DNA of 64,000 nucleotides from Oreocharis arfaki (GCA_013398015.1 VZRR01012752.1:2285777-2349776); one strand, 5' to 3'. Shown: positions 24,679 through 37,030, numbered from the stretch's first letter. The notes: generated from the letters alone by a model not told the origin. Made by a program: numbers and translations.

Positions 24679-25257
24679 AGCAATAGTGTGGCCAGCAGGA
24701 CGAGGGCAGTGACCGTCCCCCTGTACTAGGCACTGGTGAGGCCATACCTCAAATCCTGTGTCCAGTTCCAGGCCTCTCGCTACAGGAAGGACGTTGAGGT
24801 GTGTCCAGAGAAGGGCAGTGGAGCTGGGGAAGGGTCTGGAGCACAAGACTGATGCAGAGGTGCTGGGGGAGCTGGGGTTGTTTAGCCTGGAGAAAAGGAG
24901 ACTCAGGGGAGATCTTATCACTCTTTACAACTGCCTGGAAGGAGGATGTAGCCAGGTGGAGGTCAGCCTCTTCTCCCATGCAACCAGCACCAGGACAAGA
25001 TAAAGTCACGCCAAACCATGCCAGGGAGGTTTGGATTGGAATTAGAAAAATTTCTTTGCTTAAAGCATGGTCAGGCATTGGAACAGGCTGCCCAGGGAAG
25101 TGGTGAAGTCACCATCCCTAGAAGTGTTCAAAAGATGTGTGGGTATGGCACTCAAAGACATCTTTTAGTGATGGACTTGGCAGTGCTCGGTTGATGGTTG
25201 GACTCATTGATCTTGAAGCTCTTTTCCAGCCTAAACAATTCTATGATTCTGTGATCT
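24679..25257 (+). mobile_element. CR1 LINE, 5'-truncated 3' end
   Basis: The clearest CR1 in the window. It starts in the C-terminal part of ORF2 (AGTGTGGCCAGCAGGACGAG), passes through CATACCTCAAATCCTGTGTC and GTGTCCAGAGAAGGGCAGTG, then TTTAGCCTGGAGAAAAGGAG and GGAACAGGCTGCCCAGGGAA. It closes with the 3' UTR (GGTTGGACTCATTGATCTTG) and the terminal octamer-like repeat ATTCTATGATTCTGTG at about 25238-25253. Severe 5' truncation is usual for CR1, because target-primed reverse transcription starts at the 3' end and often stops early. Substitutions and small indels are present but the sequence is still easily read, so it is younger than the copies at 3.7 and 27.9 kb. The 80-110-codon frames inside it, on both strands, are shadows of this element. 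Confidence 0.95.
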
Positions 25258-27864
25258 AAAGGAAAATCAATTTCACTTTGTATTAAATTCAGGTAAGTCT
25301 TACTATTCTCCATTGTTTCTTTACCAGGCTTAGTTTATACCGAATTCTGTCTCATCACACTTTCAGCCCATTTACTCCATGATTTTTCATAGCACTTCAA
25401 CATCCAGATTCTGAGGTTAACATCTCATAATGTGTTGGGGTTTTTCATCAAAGCCATTTATTGTGTACTACTGTAGACACAGTTGTGTCATAGCAGGCAT
25501 TGTGGTCTTAGCCTTTTACAACTTTTTGTATAAATGAATATGCCATTTGCAATTGAAAAAAAATTAAATTGTACTATCAGATCACAGAATTTGCTGGCAA
25601 TTCAGACAAATATTCATGTAACGTGTAGTATTTACTCTGCAGATTGGCAATAGGCTGGCTAAATTTAGAATAACCTGGGGCCCTGAGCTGAGACAAATGA
25701 GAGCAAACATTTGTCCTGTATCAAAGGATAAAAAATTAAGTCCAAAGAAGCTTCCTACTATCTAACTGTCTCCTGATAATTCCTAGATTTCACTCAGCCT
25801 GAAACCTAGGGAACAAAGCTTTGCTGAATATGTATAGTTGTGGATTCTTCTTTCTTTGCTTTTTTCTTGTGGCAATTTACAGCAACTGAATTCAGTCACA
25901 ACCTTTTCTGTCTGGCGGTTTTTTTAGTCCCAGTGTTTGAACACCTGTGTTGGATATTTTCTTCAAAGAGAGCATTAACTGTTTTGTTTCTGACTATCAT
26001 GTGTAATGGGCGAATGGGCATCCTGGTGTGCTCACCTGGAGGGGCAGCTTCAGACATGCAGGATCGAGGGTGCTTTCTTGGAACACAGGTGTGCCCACCA
26101 AAGTGTGGCACTGCTGTCAGACACCTTTGTTTAAGCCCCTCTCAATTTGGGAAGTACCATAATTTCTTCAGGACATTTATTTTCAGTTTGTAGCTCCACC
26201 AACAGCAGTGCTGTTGTCTACCCCTATTGTCTGGGGGGTGAATCAGGTGGAGGGTGTATGAATCTCCTCTGCCTGCACCGACAAGACTGAGTGCCTTTGG
26301 AAGCTGCCTCTGGAGACCAGACCTTCATTGTTCAGCACCTCTCAGAAAGCATTTCAGTTTCCACTCAGACTGTTGACATACCAATTTGGATGCTTAAAAC
26401 ATGTCATTTTGCTCTCATTATTTCCAAGAGAAGTTTAGGACTCTGTTCAGTTGCCTAAGTGTCATTTGAAATGTCCTCTAGCTGCCATTCTGCAAGTGTG
26501 GGGACGTCTGCTATGAGATCACATTCTTTTTCTGAGAGTTAGAGGGAAAAGAATAAGAAATGTAACTCAGTCCTTTTTTTTCTACCCCGTGGGCTTCAGC
26601 CTCCTTTTCAGCATGATGGCTGCTACATCTGCTGAGAGCAAACCCAGGTCCCACGAGGTTGTGTCTGGGCCTCTGGCAGTGATGCACTCAAGACAAGGTG
26701 TCTGCATTTGCTCCTCAGACCTGCTAGCTCTGCCACTCAAGAATGGATCCAGTAGTAAATATCCCTTTTCTATGAGACAAGAAACAGTACTACTGGAGTG
26801 GAGACCAAAACACAGCCCTTCCCCTCTTAATAGCATGATTTACCTGCTTAGCTTCAGTTTGTTCTCTGTCTCTGGTTTCTTTGCGCACTGTCCTCTGTAT
26901 GTTGTGCCATGCCATGTCATTTTCTCACAGTTCTCACATCCCTTTGATTTTTTTTTTCTTATGCATCACCCTCTACATACTTCTTTTCAGCAGTGCAATA
27001 ACACTTGGCACTCCTCAGACAATTTAGTTCGAGTTGGAGCTCTACATGCTTCAAGTAGCCTAGTCTGTATTTCAAGCACAATTGTCTGAGGAGAGCAGAA
27101 ACAATTTCCTTCCCTTTGCTCAGTATTGACATTCACATCATTATTTTTATATTTTATCGCTGGATAGTGTCCTTAGTTTCAGAGCTCCATTGTATAAAAC
27201 ATGGCACAAGTATAATCAGAAAGCATATAGGTCTCTATACTATATAGGTCTCTATACCAAATTATTTAGAGATGAAATATGAAAGAACGGGAGATCTACT
27301 CCTTTCACTTTACCTATGGAGAGTGGATAAAAGAATGGAAATATCTTGATATCTACAGAAAGAAAGCTTGTGGGACTATGAAAAGTGACTCACAAGGCAT
27401 TTGGGAATATCTGTTTTCTGAACATGACCTACTTCTCTGCCAAGAGACTGATCTCATCATACCTGTTATATATCTCTTGCTCCACTTCCCTTGAGGTCAA
27501 GAAGTTATTTGCTTCTCCTTTAGTCTCTGCCTGCAGAAACTGTCTATACTGCTAGTCCAACCAGCTGCAAATATGACTGGATATACAAACACATCCTCTG
27601 GAATGCTAACATTTCTGCTACTCAGATGATTTTTATTTTCCTGTGTCAATGTAAAACAAGTAGATAACATTTGCAGGAACTGACATCGCAGGAAAAGCAA
27701 TAGCATGGAGCATAGTAGTATTACGGCTCTTCCATCCTTCTGAACAAACTCTAAGTTTTGTTCAGAAATCCAGATGGTAGAGTTGCTACTCTTCTGGAGC
27801 TGTACCCAGAGCTGTGATATAATTTTCCTTAACTTGCTCACTACTGGGCCTAACTGGTTTCAGC
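25258..27864. other. Non-coding stretch with one longer chance frame
   Basis: Contains frames of 117 codons (25840-26193 plus), 166 codons (26589-27089 plus), 71 codons (27279-27494 plus) and 114 codons (27497-27841 minus). None shows a domain I recognise. The 166-codon frame has no flanking splice or start context that stands out. A 17-bp direct duplication lies at about 27225-27257. Confidence 0.5.
27225..27257 (+). repeat. Tandem duplication, about 17 bp x 2
   Basis: The phrase ATATAGGTCTCTATAC occurs twice in direct succession (27225-27240 and 27242-27257). This is a simple slippage-type duplication. Confidence 0.85.
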
Positions 27865-29190
27865 CTTTGCCAAGGGTAGCTAGGAGCCAGATAGCCTAAA
27901 CCTATTGCCTAAAAAGCTACTGGAGCAAATTCCTAAACCTCAGATATAAGCACTTGAAGGATAACACCGTAATAAAAATAGATCAATGCGGATTTGTCAA
28001 GAGCAGTCACATCTCTCTAGTTCCATTTCTCAGTAGGGCAACAATACCTAGTGGATAGTGCAGGAATAGAAAATGCATACATCTTGACCTTAGTACAGCT
28101 TGTGGCACAGTCCCTACAGCATTTTCATATGCAAATATGGAAAATATTCTTGAACTGATTTTATCAAGGATTTGCTTTCAAAAAATGGAAAGTCCTGACA
28201 AATTGTGAGGCCCTGCAAAAGTCCCTCTCCATTAACATTTGATACAAACCTTGCAGATTGTGATGAAATGGGTAGTCCCACGAAATCTGCAGATGACAGA
28301 ATGCTGAGAAGTAGAACAGGCACTTCAATAGTCAGAAGTAGAACTGAGAATGAATTTTATAAATTAGATCACTAGTCTTAAATCAATATAATGAAATTTA
28401 ATAAGACCAAGCTAAATGTTCCCCAGGTGGAAAAGAAAAATTAAAATAACAAATGCAAAATGAGATAAAAATCAGAATTTCCTGTTTAGCTAGCAACACT
28501 GCAAGCAAGGCTTGGGGGGGGGTTGAATGAAATGAGTCAGTTTTTGAGATGCTGTCACAAGAGAGACAAGTCTCATTCTGAAGTGTCATTACATACAAGA
28601 CGTACTGATAGCTAAATATTAACACACTAGTAATTGTTAATATACTGCGTAGTTATTACACTCCTTGGAACAAAGGCTTGAGACTTGATGACAACTTCAC
28701 GTTCCATTTTGAAAACCATCATTAAAAAAGTTTGTGGATAATCTAGAAGGAAACCCCAAGCGATGAACAAAAAAAAGCAATCTAAAAAATGTGCAGTTAA
28801 AGCTGAAAAAATTGTTCAGTCCTGAAAAAAGAAGACTGAGACAGGACAGTATAATCATGTTAAGAGATTTGAGACTGTTAGAACAGTAACTAGCTGTTCT
28901 CAGTTGGAGTGATCAAAAAGCAAGAGGAATTCGGGCTAATTTATAACAAGAGATATTTAAATTAGACATTGCAAAAGTTTTTTTGATGTCAGGATAATTG
29001 AACACTTTATCTAATTTAATTTTTTAATTTAATTATCTCTGAAGGTTACGGAATCCCTGGAAGTGGAGATTTTGAAGAGGTCCAGTTAAAGAAGTATCTG
29101 TCAGGAGTAGCCCAGAAACTATGTTAGACCTTATTTCGGCTAGGATAGGAAGTCAATGACCTGAGATATCCTTCTAGCTTTCGTTTCAGT
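27865..29190 (+). mobile_element. Long, old CR1-like LINE copy reaching the 3' end
   Basis: A strongly decayed copy about 1.3 kb long. Recognisable steps in order: CTACTGGAGCAAATTCCTAA (27913-27932); GGATTTGTCAAGAGCAGTCA (near 27990, the 'hGFvkgrs' region of the reverse transcriptase); CACGAAATCTGCAGATGACAGA (near 28279, a remnant of the FADDT active-site motif); GAAATTTAATAAGACCAAG (28392-28410, 'KFNKxK'). Later steps are AAAAGAAGACTGAGACAGGA (near 28825), ATTTAAATTAGACATTGCAAAAG (near 28957), GGAATCCCTGGAAGTGGAGA (near 29050) and the 3' end AATGACCTGAGATATCCTTCTAGC (near 29155). Spacing and order match an old CR1 subfamily throughout. No open frame survives. The terminal short repeat is eroded. 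A poly-AT insertion (29010-29035) and other indels expand it. Confidence 0.78.
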
Positions 29191-29214
29191 GGAGGACAAA
29201 AGGGGTGATGCTGG

Positions 29215-29240
29215 ATCCATGGGTGGTATCCATGGGTGGT
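29215..29240 (+). repeat. 13-bp tandem duplication
   Basis: ATCCATGGGTGGT occurs twice back to back (29215-29227 and 29228-29240). It lies just past the end of the CR1 copy and before the LTR-like tail. Confidence 0.9.
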
Positions 29241-29390
29241 GGCTATCTTCTGCTTGATCTCTCTCTCTCCTCTCTTTTCTGTTTCTTTCTATCTCTTGAT
29301 CTCACATTCATTGTTAAAGAAATTCCATATTATTGACTTCTGCATATCGTCTCATTTGCACCTTAATTAAGGCAGAAGCATCTCTCACTA
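29241..29390 (+). mobile_element. Eroded ERV LTR tail, same family as the 40 kb LTR
   Basis: A pyrimidine-rich stretch (CTCTCTCTCTCCTCTCTTTT) is followed by a degraded polyadenylation region (TTGTTAAAGAAATTCC) and then CTGCATATCGTCTCATTTGC plus ACCTTAATTA at 29345-29368. The block GTCTCATTTGCACCTTAATT is identical to that at 40459-40478, and the preceding order (CT tract, A-rich signal, short spacer, GCATAT) is also the same. The 5' part of the LTR is missing or unrecognisable. Its greater decay suggests an older insertion than the 40 kb copy. Confidence 0.62.
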
Positions 29391-32117
29391 GTCTTGTCTT
29401 AACACACATATGCAGCTGTCATTTCATCAGTCAACCAAAAATTTAAAAAGGATCAGACACCACCAGGGGAAACGTGCAGCAGCCATTTGCCAGCATCTCT
29501 GATCCATGTCACTAATGTGGCTGGGTTTTATTTTGGATCAGTATGCAGCATTTCCAACTGCACCTCCTGATTCCAAGTCCCTGATGCATAGTCACCCGCA
29601 TCTTTCAAGGACCACTGGTTCACTGATTTAAGCCAACTCCCATCTGTTCATGTTTCACTGGTCGCTCCCTCGAGTGGTTTGCCCAGTCACAGTAGTACAA
29701 TTTATTCAGACATAACTGTAAGTAGATATAGAAGCCATAACACAAATATTTTAATCCAATACCCTAGTATAAATATTTATCACTCATTCTCTCTTTCTCT
29801 AGTGAAACGTGAACTCAATAACATTTGAACTCATGTTGAACTTCTGAACTCTCAATTTTGAGGCAAGCTTGTACTTAGCTGGCTATGGAGAAATGAACAA
29901 CACTTTGTCATTCAACCCTGATAATTTTTCTGTAGTTCAGAACCATGTTTCTGGGTACTTTGAATAATAATGACTGTGAGAGTATTTCCTGAAGCTACTC
30001 ACTTAAGTAGTGGCCCAGCTATGGCAGAAATGAAAACTCTATTCAAAGTCTCTCATTTTGAAAAAAAATAAAAGAAAAATCCTGACGGGGAAAAAATTGC
30101 AGTGAATCAGGGATGGGAGAAGATTTACTGCTCTCATTTGTAAAAGGTGCCCTCATTAAGCTGACGCGGAGTGAGCACTGAAGACATGCCCTTTGGGAAT
30201 GGGGCATTAAAGAGAGCTAACTTTGAACAGAAAAATCAGGGTACACTCTGTTGGTATGAATAAATGTCTTTCTGATTATGGAGATTTTAACAAATACACT
30301 GTAGCACAGATGAAAGGTATTAATATATGTTTGAAAGATCATTCTCAGAGATTGAGATTCATAGGCTATTGAAATCTTTCATATTTCCTTAAAAATGCAT
30401 TCTTTTAGAGAAATCTACAGTGCCTCTAAACTCTTATTCAGAACACCTCAGACAATCACTGAGATCAATGAATATATGAACTTTTACTGATGCATCAGGA
30501 GAGTTATTCCGTAACTACTGTTACTGAATATTTTTATCCCTTGCTTGCCTTCGGTCAATAAGTAACCTTCTCAATGTACTACAGGGCACTGCACTTCATC
30601 ACAGGATGAAGCTCCCCCAAAACGTAGTTCTGCTTCTCTCATTTGATTTTTAGCTACAGGGATAAGATATACACATCTCTGCATATTTCAGAGATGTTGT
30701 TCTGACACACCTTTTTGTATCTTCTCTACCGCACATCGTTGGTATTGTCTTATACCTTTCAGTTAATGATTTGGTTGTTAAAAGTTTGAGAATTCCTACT
30801 TTAAAGAGGATTTATCTTTATCTGGCTTGGCCAACAGAAGCTGGGCCAGCTTGAAGTTGCTATACATCCTATTGGATAGGGGACAAATCTATAATGATGT
30901 GGTGTGTGATTTACAGTTCCCCGCATGTATTCACAGTTGCATAAATCCTAGTTTATACAATCTATGAAAAATATAAAGAACTTACTGAGTAAGAAAGTTG
31001 ACCAAATTATTTTGCTGTGCAAGTATGTTTTAACAGATCTAGACATCTTCTTTGTACTGTAAGGAATTAAATCAGAACAGAAAAGAAACATTTGTTTTTA
31101 ACAAGCAAGTAATCCTTGCATAATTCAACATAATACTTAAACAATGGCTTAACTTCAATTGAAAATTACCTACAGACCCAATATATGAAGGCTATACATA
31201 TCCAGCAGAAGACTGTTTCTCATCACAGGTGTTTATGTATAGATGAATGCCTTTCATTTTAGCCAAACAAATTTCAAAATTTGATGTGATTGGGTATGCA
31301 ACTAATTGTGAAATGTGAGTGTGAATATAGAAATTTTAAAACCATATAGTCACTGCAATGAAAATGTAAACCAGCATCTATTATGTTTTATCTCTAACTG
31401 ATGGCTAAGATCTTTCAAACTTCTTTCCAAGCTTCCCAGTGAGATAGCTAGATTCCAGCATTTGTCTATTTTATTAACACTTTCAAATCACTTCCCCAAG
31501 TCAAGGCAGTAAAAATACTTAGAACAACACCAAAGTAAATAACAAGAGTCAGGTACATCAGGTGTTTCTGGATGTATGGTAGGACTGCTTATCCAGGGTA
31601 AGGGTACAAACTCAGGAAAGAAACACTGAAGACAAGAACTGTTGAGAGTGAACCGGAAGTTTTGTTCTGTTTGAAAATCAGTGTCTGCCCAATTTCACTA
31701 ACAATAAGATACTCATTATTCCAGTTGTGTTTTCTGGATGATGATTGGAAAGGAATTACATTAGGGATAATAGTTATTGATAACCTCCAGATTCCAACTG
31801 TGACAGTGGTTTAACAAACATGCTTCAAAATCTTGTATATCTGAAAACTGAGTCCTTTGCTGTTGTTTATTGCCTGTCAATTGCCTTGTTGCTGAATCCT
31901 CTTCATTTGGGGTTTCAAGACACTCCATTTTAGAAAAAAACAGAACAAAAAAACTCTGCAAAACCCCTTTACAGATCTAGGAAAAAAATTTTTAGAAGAA
32001 GAAATTGTGGAGGCAGTTCTGAGAGCTACAAACTGTCACACTTTACACTTTATGTGTCTTTTCATCTACCAATATCTGTCTGTGACATTACTCAAATACA
32101 CGCTCTCCCTAACAAAG
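29391..32117. other. AT-rich non-coding stretch
   Basis: No exon or long repeat was recognised. A short segment at 30777-30802 (AAAAGTTTGAGAATTCCTAC) resembles a terminus of an old hAT (Charlie-type) DNA transposon, but no partner terminus was found. A 66-codon minus frame at 31761-31961 has no recognisable content. Confidence 0.5.
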
Positions 32118-32220
32118 GCTGCACATGTGGTGGAAGGTGTTTCTGCCCACAGCAAGGGGGTTGGGACTGGATGATTTTGAAGATCTCTTCCAACCCAAAC
32201 CATTCTATAATTCTATGATC
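32118..32220 (+). mobile_element. CR1 LINE 3' tail
   Basis: About 100 bp of CR1 3' UTR: GGTGTTTCTGCCCACAGCAA, GGTTGGGACTGGATGATTTT, GATCTCTTCCAACCCAAACC and the terminal repeat ATTCTATAATTCTATGATC. This is a very short 5'-truncated copy. The 3' tail is well kept. It is followed by a small 10-bp tandem duplication (ATATCATCTG twice, 32254-32273) outside the element. Confidence 0.9.
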
Positions 32221-35200
32221 TGACTGCTGTTTGTGCAATGTCTATACAATAAAATATCATCTGATATCATCTGAAGGTACCAAGAGCAGAAGGGATACCT
32301 ACTGCAGCTATAATAACCATTTGAGTCAAGATTTGGGAGAGTTTATCTTGACATTTGAGGTTACCATTGCATAGATGTATAGCTGCAGATCTTACTAATC
32401 ATCTTTCTCAACAAACACCCTAACAGAGAAACAGAGAAAGGAGATTGTTTTCTTGAGACCCTAAGAACTTTTAAATTATCACCCTACTTTCCCAACTTGC
32501 TTTAACATGCAGAGAAGACATGAAACTAGAGACTTCTCTGAAAGTGAGAATAGCTAACCACAATTACCTGCAGGCTAAAATCACATCCTGCAACTACTGC
32601 TCCAGGAAAAGCTGTGGTGTCAGTGTGTCTCCTGAGAGTAGATATCCCAAGTCCCCAAGGACACTTTGGTTCCTGCAGCACTATGTGAAAGGAGTACCAC
32701 CACTGTGTCCTCCTTTATCTTTTCCCAAAGAAAATGAATGTTTTTTAGAGAGCATGATCATGTCCAGGCACGTCTGCTGTGATCTTAGAACCCTGGTCAC
32801 TCTGGTTCCTCTGGACATGGAATGAGACAAGCCCAGCTGTTTTCTGGCTCCTGGTTGGGAACCACCATCTCTGCTGGGAGGAAACTGGCTGTGCGTGCCT
32901 GGCATCCATCAAGTGAGCTGCACTGCCCAGACAGGGGAGCTTGGTTCTTCATCATGGATTTCAGCCCATCAAATCAAAAGCTGTAGAATGTTGGCATTCA
33001 GGTTAATGTCCTGCCTGACACTTGGCTGTTGAGCTGCCACCTTCAGCTGGTGTCCTCAAATATTCTTAATCCAGGTTAGTTAGCCTTTGCTCATTGTGTT
33101 TAACTACAGAACACAAAACTGGGATTCTTGTTTTGGCAGCTGAAAACAAAACCCCTCTCTGGCATACATCAGATGAAAGAGAAAGGCCTGGCTTCAAAAA
33201 GCATTTGTAATATCAAATGCCCAATGTGATTTTCTTTTAAATTGCACAGAAATCAGATGCAGAGAATTTTCCTCAGTATTCAGTAGGCATTTGGTAAAAT
33301 AAATCACAGCATATCAGATTTCCTTATTCTGTTTAACTGAAGTCATAACCTCAGCTAACTGGATTTTCACTACTTTTCAAGCCTGACTGTGGAGAAAAAT
33401 GTGTGAAAATTGATTAGGTTAGAAAAACTGGCATGAAATAAATAATTGATAGAAATAAACTGAGTAAGAAAGGTAACAGCTTAGACACTTTCTCTATTGG
33501 GTAGAAAAATGAGAAACATTTGATATCAGTTCATACACCAGTTATCTTTACAAACACACAAAATTATTACTTTCTGAAGAGCAAATGGACAAATTTCAAA
33601 CACTTAAGAAACTGTAAAATCCATCACTAAGGGAGACGCTGTTTTAGGAAAATCTGAGATTCCTTTAAAATACAATTAAGAGTTAGCAAAAAGTACTTGT
33701 TCCTTTGCAATTGTAAATAATTTAATAAAATGCATTTAATAATTTATTAATGATAATTAGTGATTATATTTATTTCTACCCAAACATAATGTTGGGGGGT
33801 TTTTGTTGAAGTGAAAAGACTAATTCAGTCTTAGGATTTTACCTATGTAAAATGATTATCTCATTAAAACAGAAGAATCTGATTGACCAAATGGGGATTA
33901 GAGTAGATACGTAGGAACAGATACACAATGCTGTTGAGGAGTCAAGCTGCTATTGAAATCAGATTAAGTGCAGGCTGAATATAAAACTGGAACTGTAGAG
34001 GTCACTTTGAGGAAGTTAGCAAAAAGTCTAAGTTATGCTAACGAGCCAGCAAAAGTGCTAAAAAAATCAAGCAGTCAAATTTTGAAAAGACATAAAAGCA
34101 GACAATAACTCATTCAAGTCCTGTCAGCTTCGACTCATTTAATTGGAAAACCTCCCAGACACTAACAGAAAGTGTATCCACTCCTAACATAGGTACTGCA
34201 GCAAAATGACATTTGGGAGCTGCCAAACACAAAAATTGCTATTCCTGCCATTGAAATATGCATGAGATCTTGTGTATACAGAGGCCCTTGTTAACCAGTG
34301 AGAAACCAGTGCCGCTGCTTAGCTAAATGGTTGCTATTAACAATCTTGTTTCACAAAGGAAATAGTTATGAAGAATTAAAACCTTCAATATAAATTGTCG
34401 GAAGAAGGCAAACTGGCTGTTTGACTGGTATGAGTATAAAAGAATTGGTGTCTTCTAATAAAATTCTATCTCAAAATCTGCAGTTCTTGTCTCTTAATAA
34501 GAATACATGGCCTGTATTTACTTGTTTTCCTAGGCTTTTTTTAGATAAAGTTACTTTTTTTTTTTTTACTGTAGTGAAATAGAGACATTTATTTCAAACC
34601 TTTTATTTAGAAAAGTAAAATATTAATTTTATTTTCGCTTTGACAGAAGTATCCCAACAGAGTATTCAGCTCACCAGCAGAAGGTATATACTGCAGGTAT
34701 AATATTTACTTATTTTCACTGGAATCCAAGATCTAGAAGACATGAAGAGCAGGGAATTTCAGAGTGACTGCAACTGTTCCTAGGGCAGACAGGCATAGAA
34801 GGCTGCCTGTTGGAAACCTTAGCGTCTGTCTTGTAGGAACAGCAAGAAAGGGTGGATCAACACCTGCTAAAGGCAAGGGGAGTTCCATCTTCATCTTCAT
34901 GAGAGCAGCTGAGAGGCTACAATGTTCCCCAGAAGATTTCTGCTTTGAAACCAATAAAATTTCCCGGTAAGGACTTTCTCTAGTGAATTCATAACTACTG
35001 GCAAGAATTTTTTAATACCGTGATAAGGTATGTCATATGGACAGTATAATTTGCTGACGGAGGATTATATCTTCGCAACTTTATTACCCTGTCCTAAAAA
35101 CTGATCATTGAAATTGGTTAAAAAGTGGACGAATTTAATATCAGTGTACTATTTAGATACTTATCATTCGCACTTAAACAATGTGATAAGGTTATAGCAC

Positions 35201-35579
35201 AGCTGCCTAATATTAATTTCCGCAAAATATGAGTTATCTCCCCAATGCACTTTATCCATGATTTGCTTTATGCTTTTGTTTATGTTGTAGTTAAAGTTCC
35301 TGTCATATCACATTTTTCAAGCTGGGTTAATGTTCTGACGATTCATGTGTAAAAACATTTCTCTTCTTCACAGTTGATTTACAGATGTTAGATTTTTGGG
35401 GTTTTTTTAACAACAAAACCAAACGTCAAACATAATGAGGATATAATTTGGCTAATGAAAAAAACAGAACTGTGATAGTTCTGATATACTTTTTTGGCTG
35501 ATATACTTTGTTGGGAAGATTGGTAAAGTTTAGTGGGGAACAAGCAAATACTCTTCTGGAGCTTTTCTGAGAATCATCT
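32221..35579. other. AT-rich non-coding stretch
   Basis: No recognised gene. The 101-codon plus frame at 32520-32825 has no domain. Very AT-rich DNA around 33680-33790 contains several TAATTA/TTTAATAA-type sequences. The 68-codon plus frame at 34764-34970 ends in CCGGTAAGG, which resembles a splice donor, but no acceptor or conserved protein is apparent. Confidence 0.5.
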
Positions 35580-37030
35580 CAGTGAGAACAGCCCCGGGTG
35601 GACTTTTCCACCTGTCCCCAGTACTCTAATTCCCACAAGGCTCTTTCACCTCAGACCCACACTATGAACACCCTGGGATCTAGTGGTGTTTGTAGCCTTC
35701 TTAAGTCTCTGAACCCTGAATGATCTGAATCCCTACGGACACAGATTTCCCCCTGCTGTGTGTCATATGTGCCATTTCTCTGGGTGCCTTGGATACCCCA
35801 GAGCATCCCAAGCAGCACGAGGTACGTGTGTGCAGGCCACTGAGCCTTGCCCATGGTCCAGTCTCACACGCACTGAATCCCTCTGCAAGGAGGACGGAGA
35901 GGACACAGAGCTGTGCCCAGTTCACGGATCTCCATGCCAGACCTGACTGAGCAGAATCCACCCTGCTCTCCAAGGGGGGCACACTAAAGGGAATCAGTCA
36001 TTCTTGTGTTTTTTTGAGCTTGTAGGCCTTGGCCAGTGGATGTCTGCAGAATCAGCTTGTGGTCTCAAGCCTGGAGATTTTCTGATGCCAAATTTTAAGA
36101 TTCCAGGACAGTAATGCTGAAGTTCCTCACAATTTGTATAGGAAATGGTCATTTCAGACACCTCCAGATGCTGAGAAAAGCTGGTGATAGTCAGGTGGAT
36201 ACAGGACTTGCTGACAATGTAATACTTCTTGTGGTCTTGTCATTGGGCCCTCACCAGAAATATTGACAGTTTTTCCAGCAAAACAACCCAAGGAGTCATG
36301 AATACATTGGTTTCAATGGATCTAGCTTGCCTGCAAACCTCAGTGTCAATATTTCTGCAGCAGGACCAGAAGAGGAGCTCACTGCAGGGTGAAAGCCAAA
36401 TCACTGGGGTAAGTGCTGCCACCATACAGCCACCAGCACAGCCTTGAGCAGACATGGACACAGACCCAGGCTGATGGATGTCCTTAGGCTGAAATGTGTC
36501 CCCAGTTCCCAGTGCGCCAATTTCAGTGGAAATCTGTGCATGCATCTCTGGGGGTGGGGAGCAACCACACCCTAATGATGGAAAGGGCAGGAGGAAGTCT
36601 CCTGGATTCACCATTGCAGGGAAACAGAGAATTCCTTCTGGAAATCCCAGTTTCCAGACACTGGAATTGCTCTCAGAAATCCCAGCACAGATGTAGGCTG
36701 CTTGTACTGAGATGTGAGAGCTGGGTCAGGGTGCCAGTGCTGTCTATGCGTGAAATGCTTCTCTGAAAAAGCGGGAAGGTCTGCAGCAGTTCTGCGCGGG
36801 TATAGTTCAGACATTCCTACTGATGCATGCATTCATCCGTCATTGGATCATGAACAATGTCAGAAGGGTTTCTTGGAAGATGCTCCCAGGGTACTACCCC
36901 AGTATCCCTGTTGTATCAACTGCTGCCCTCTCATGGCTCCCAGTTCCCTCAGGAATATTCTTGAAGGAAGTCACAAGACAATCCTGAGAAACCTAAACCT
37001 TCAAAGTGCTGCAACAGGCACTTTGTAGTG
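35580..37030. other. GC-richer unexplained block
   Basis: Base composition rises above the flanks and frames of 60-124 codons crowd all phases (for example 35701-35982 minus, 36240-36614 minus, 36494-36766 plus, 36714-37028 plus). I recognise no domain or repeat family. Crowding in several phases argues that it is composition rather than one gene. It could be a decayed ERV, a pseudogene fragment or a regulatory region. Confidence 0.4.

Noticed and set aside
24749..25106. Frames of 80-110 codons on both strands
   Set aside because: All are inside the CR1 3' end at 24679-25257 and do not follow the ORF2 frame over a useful length.
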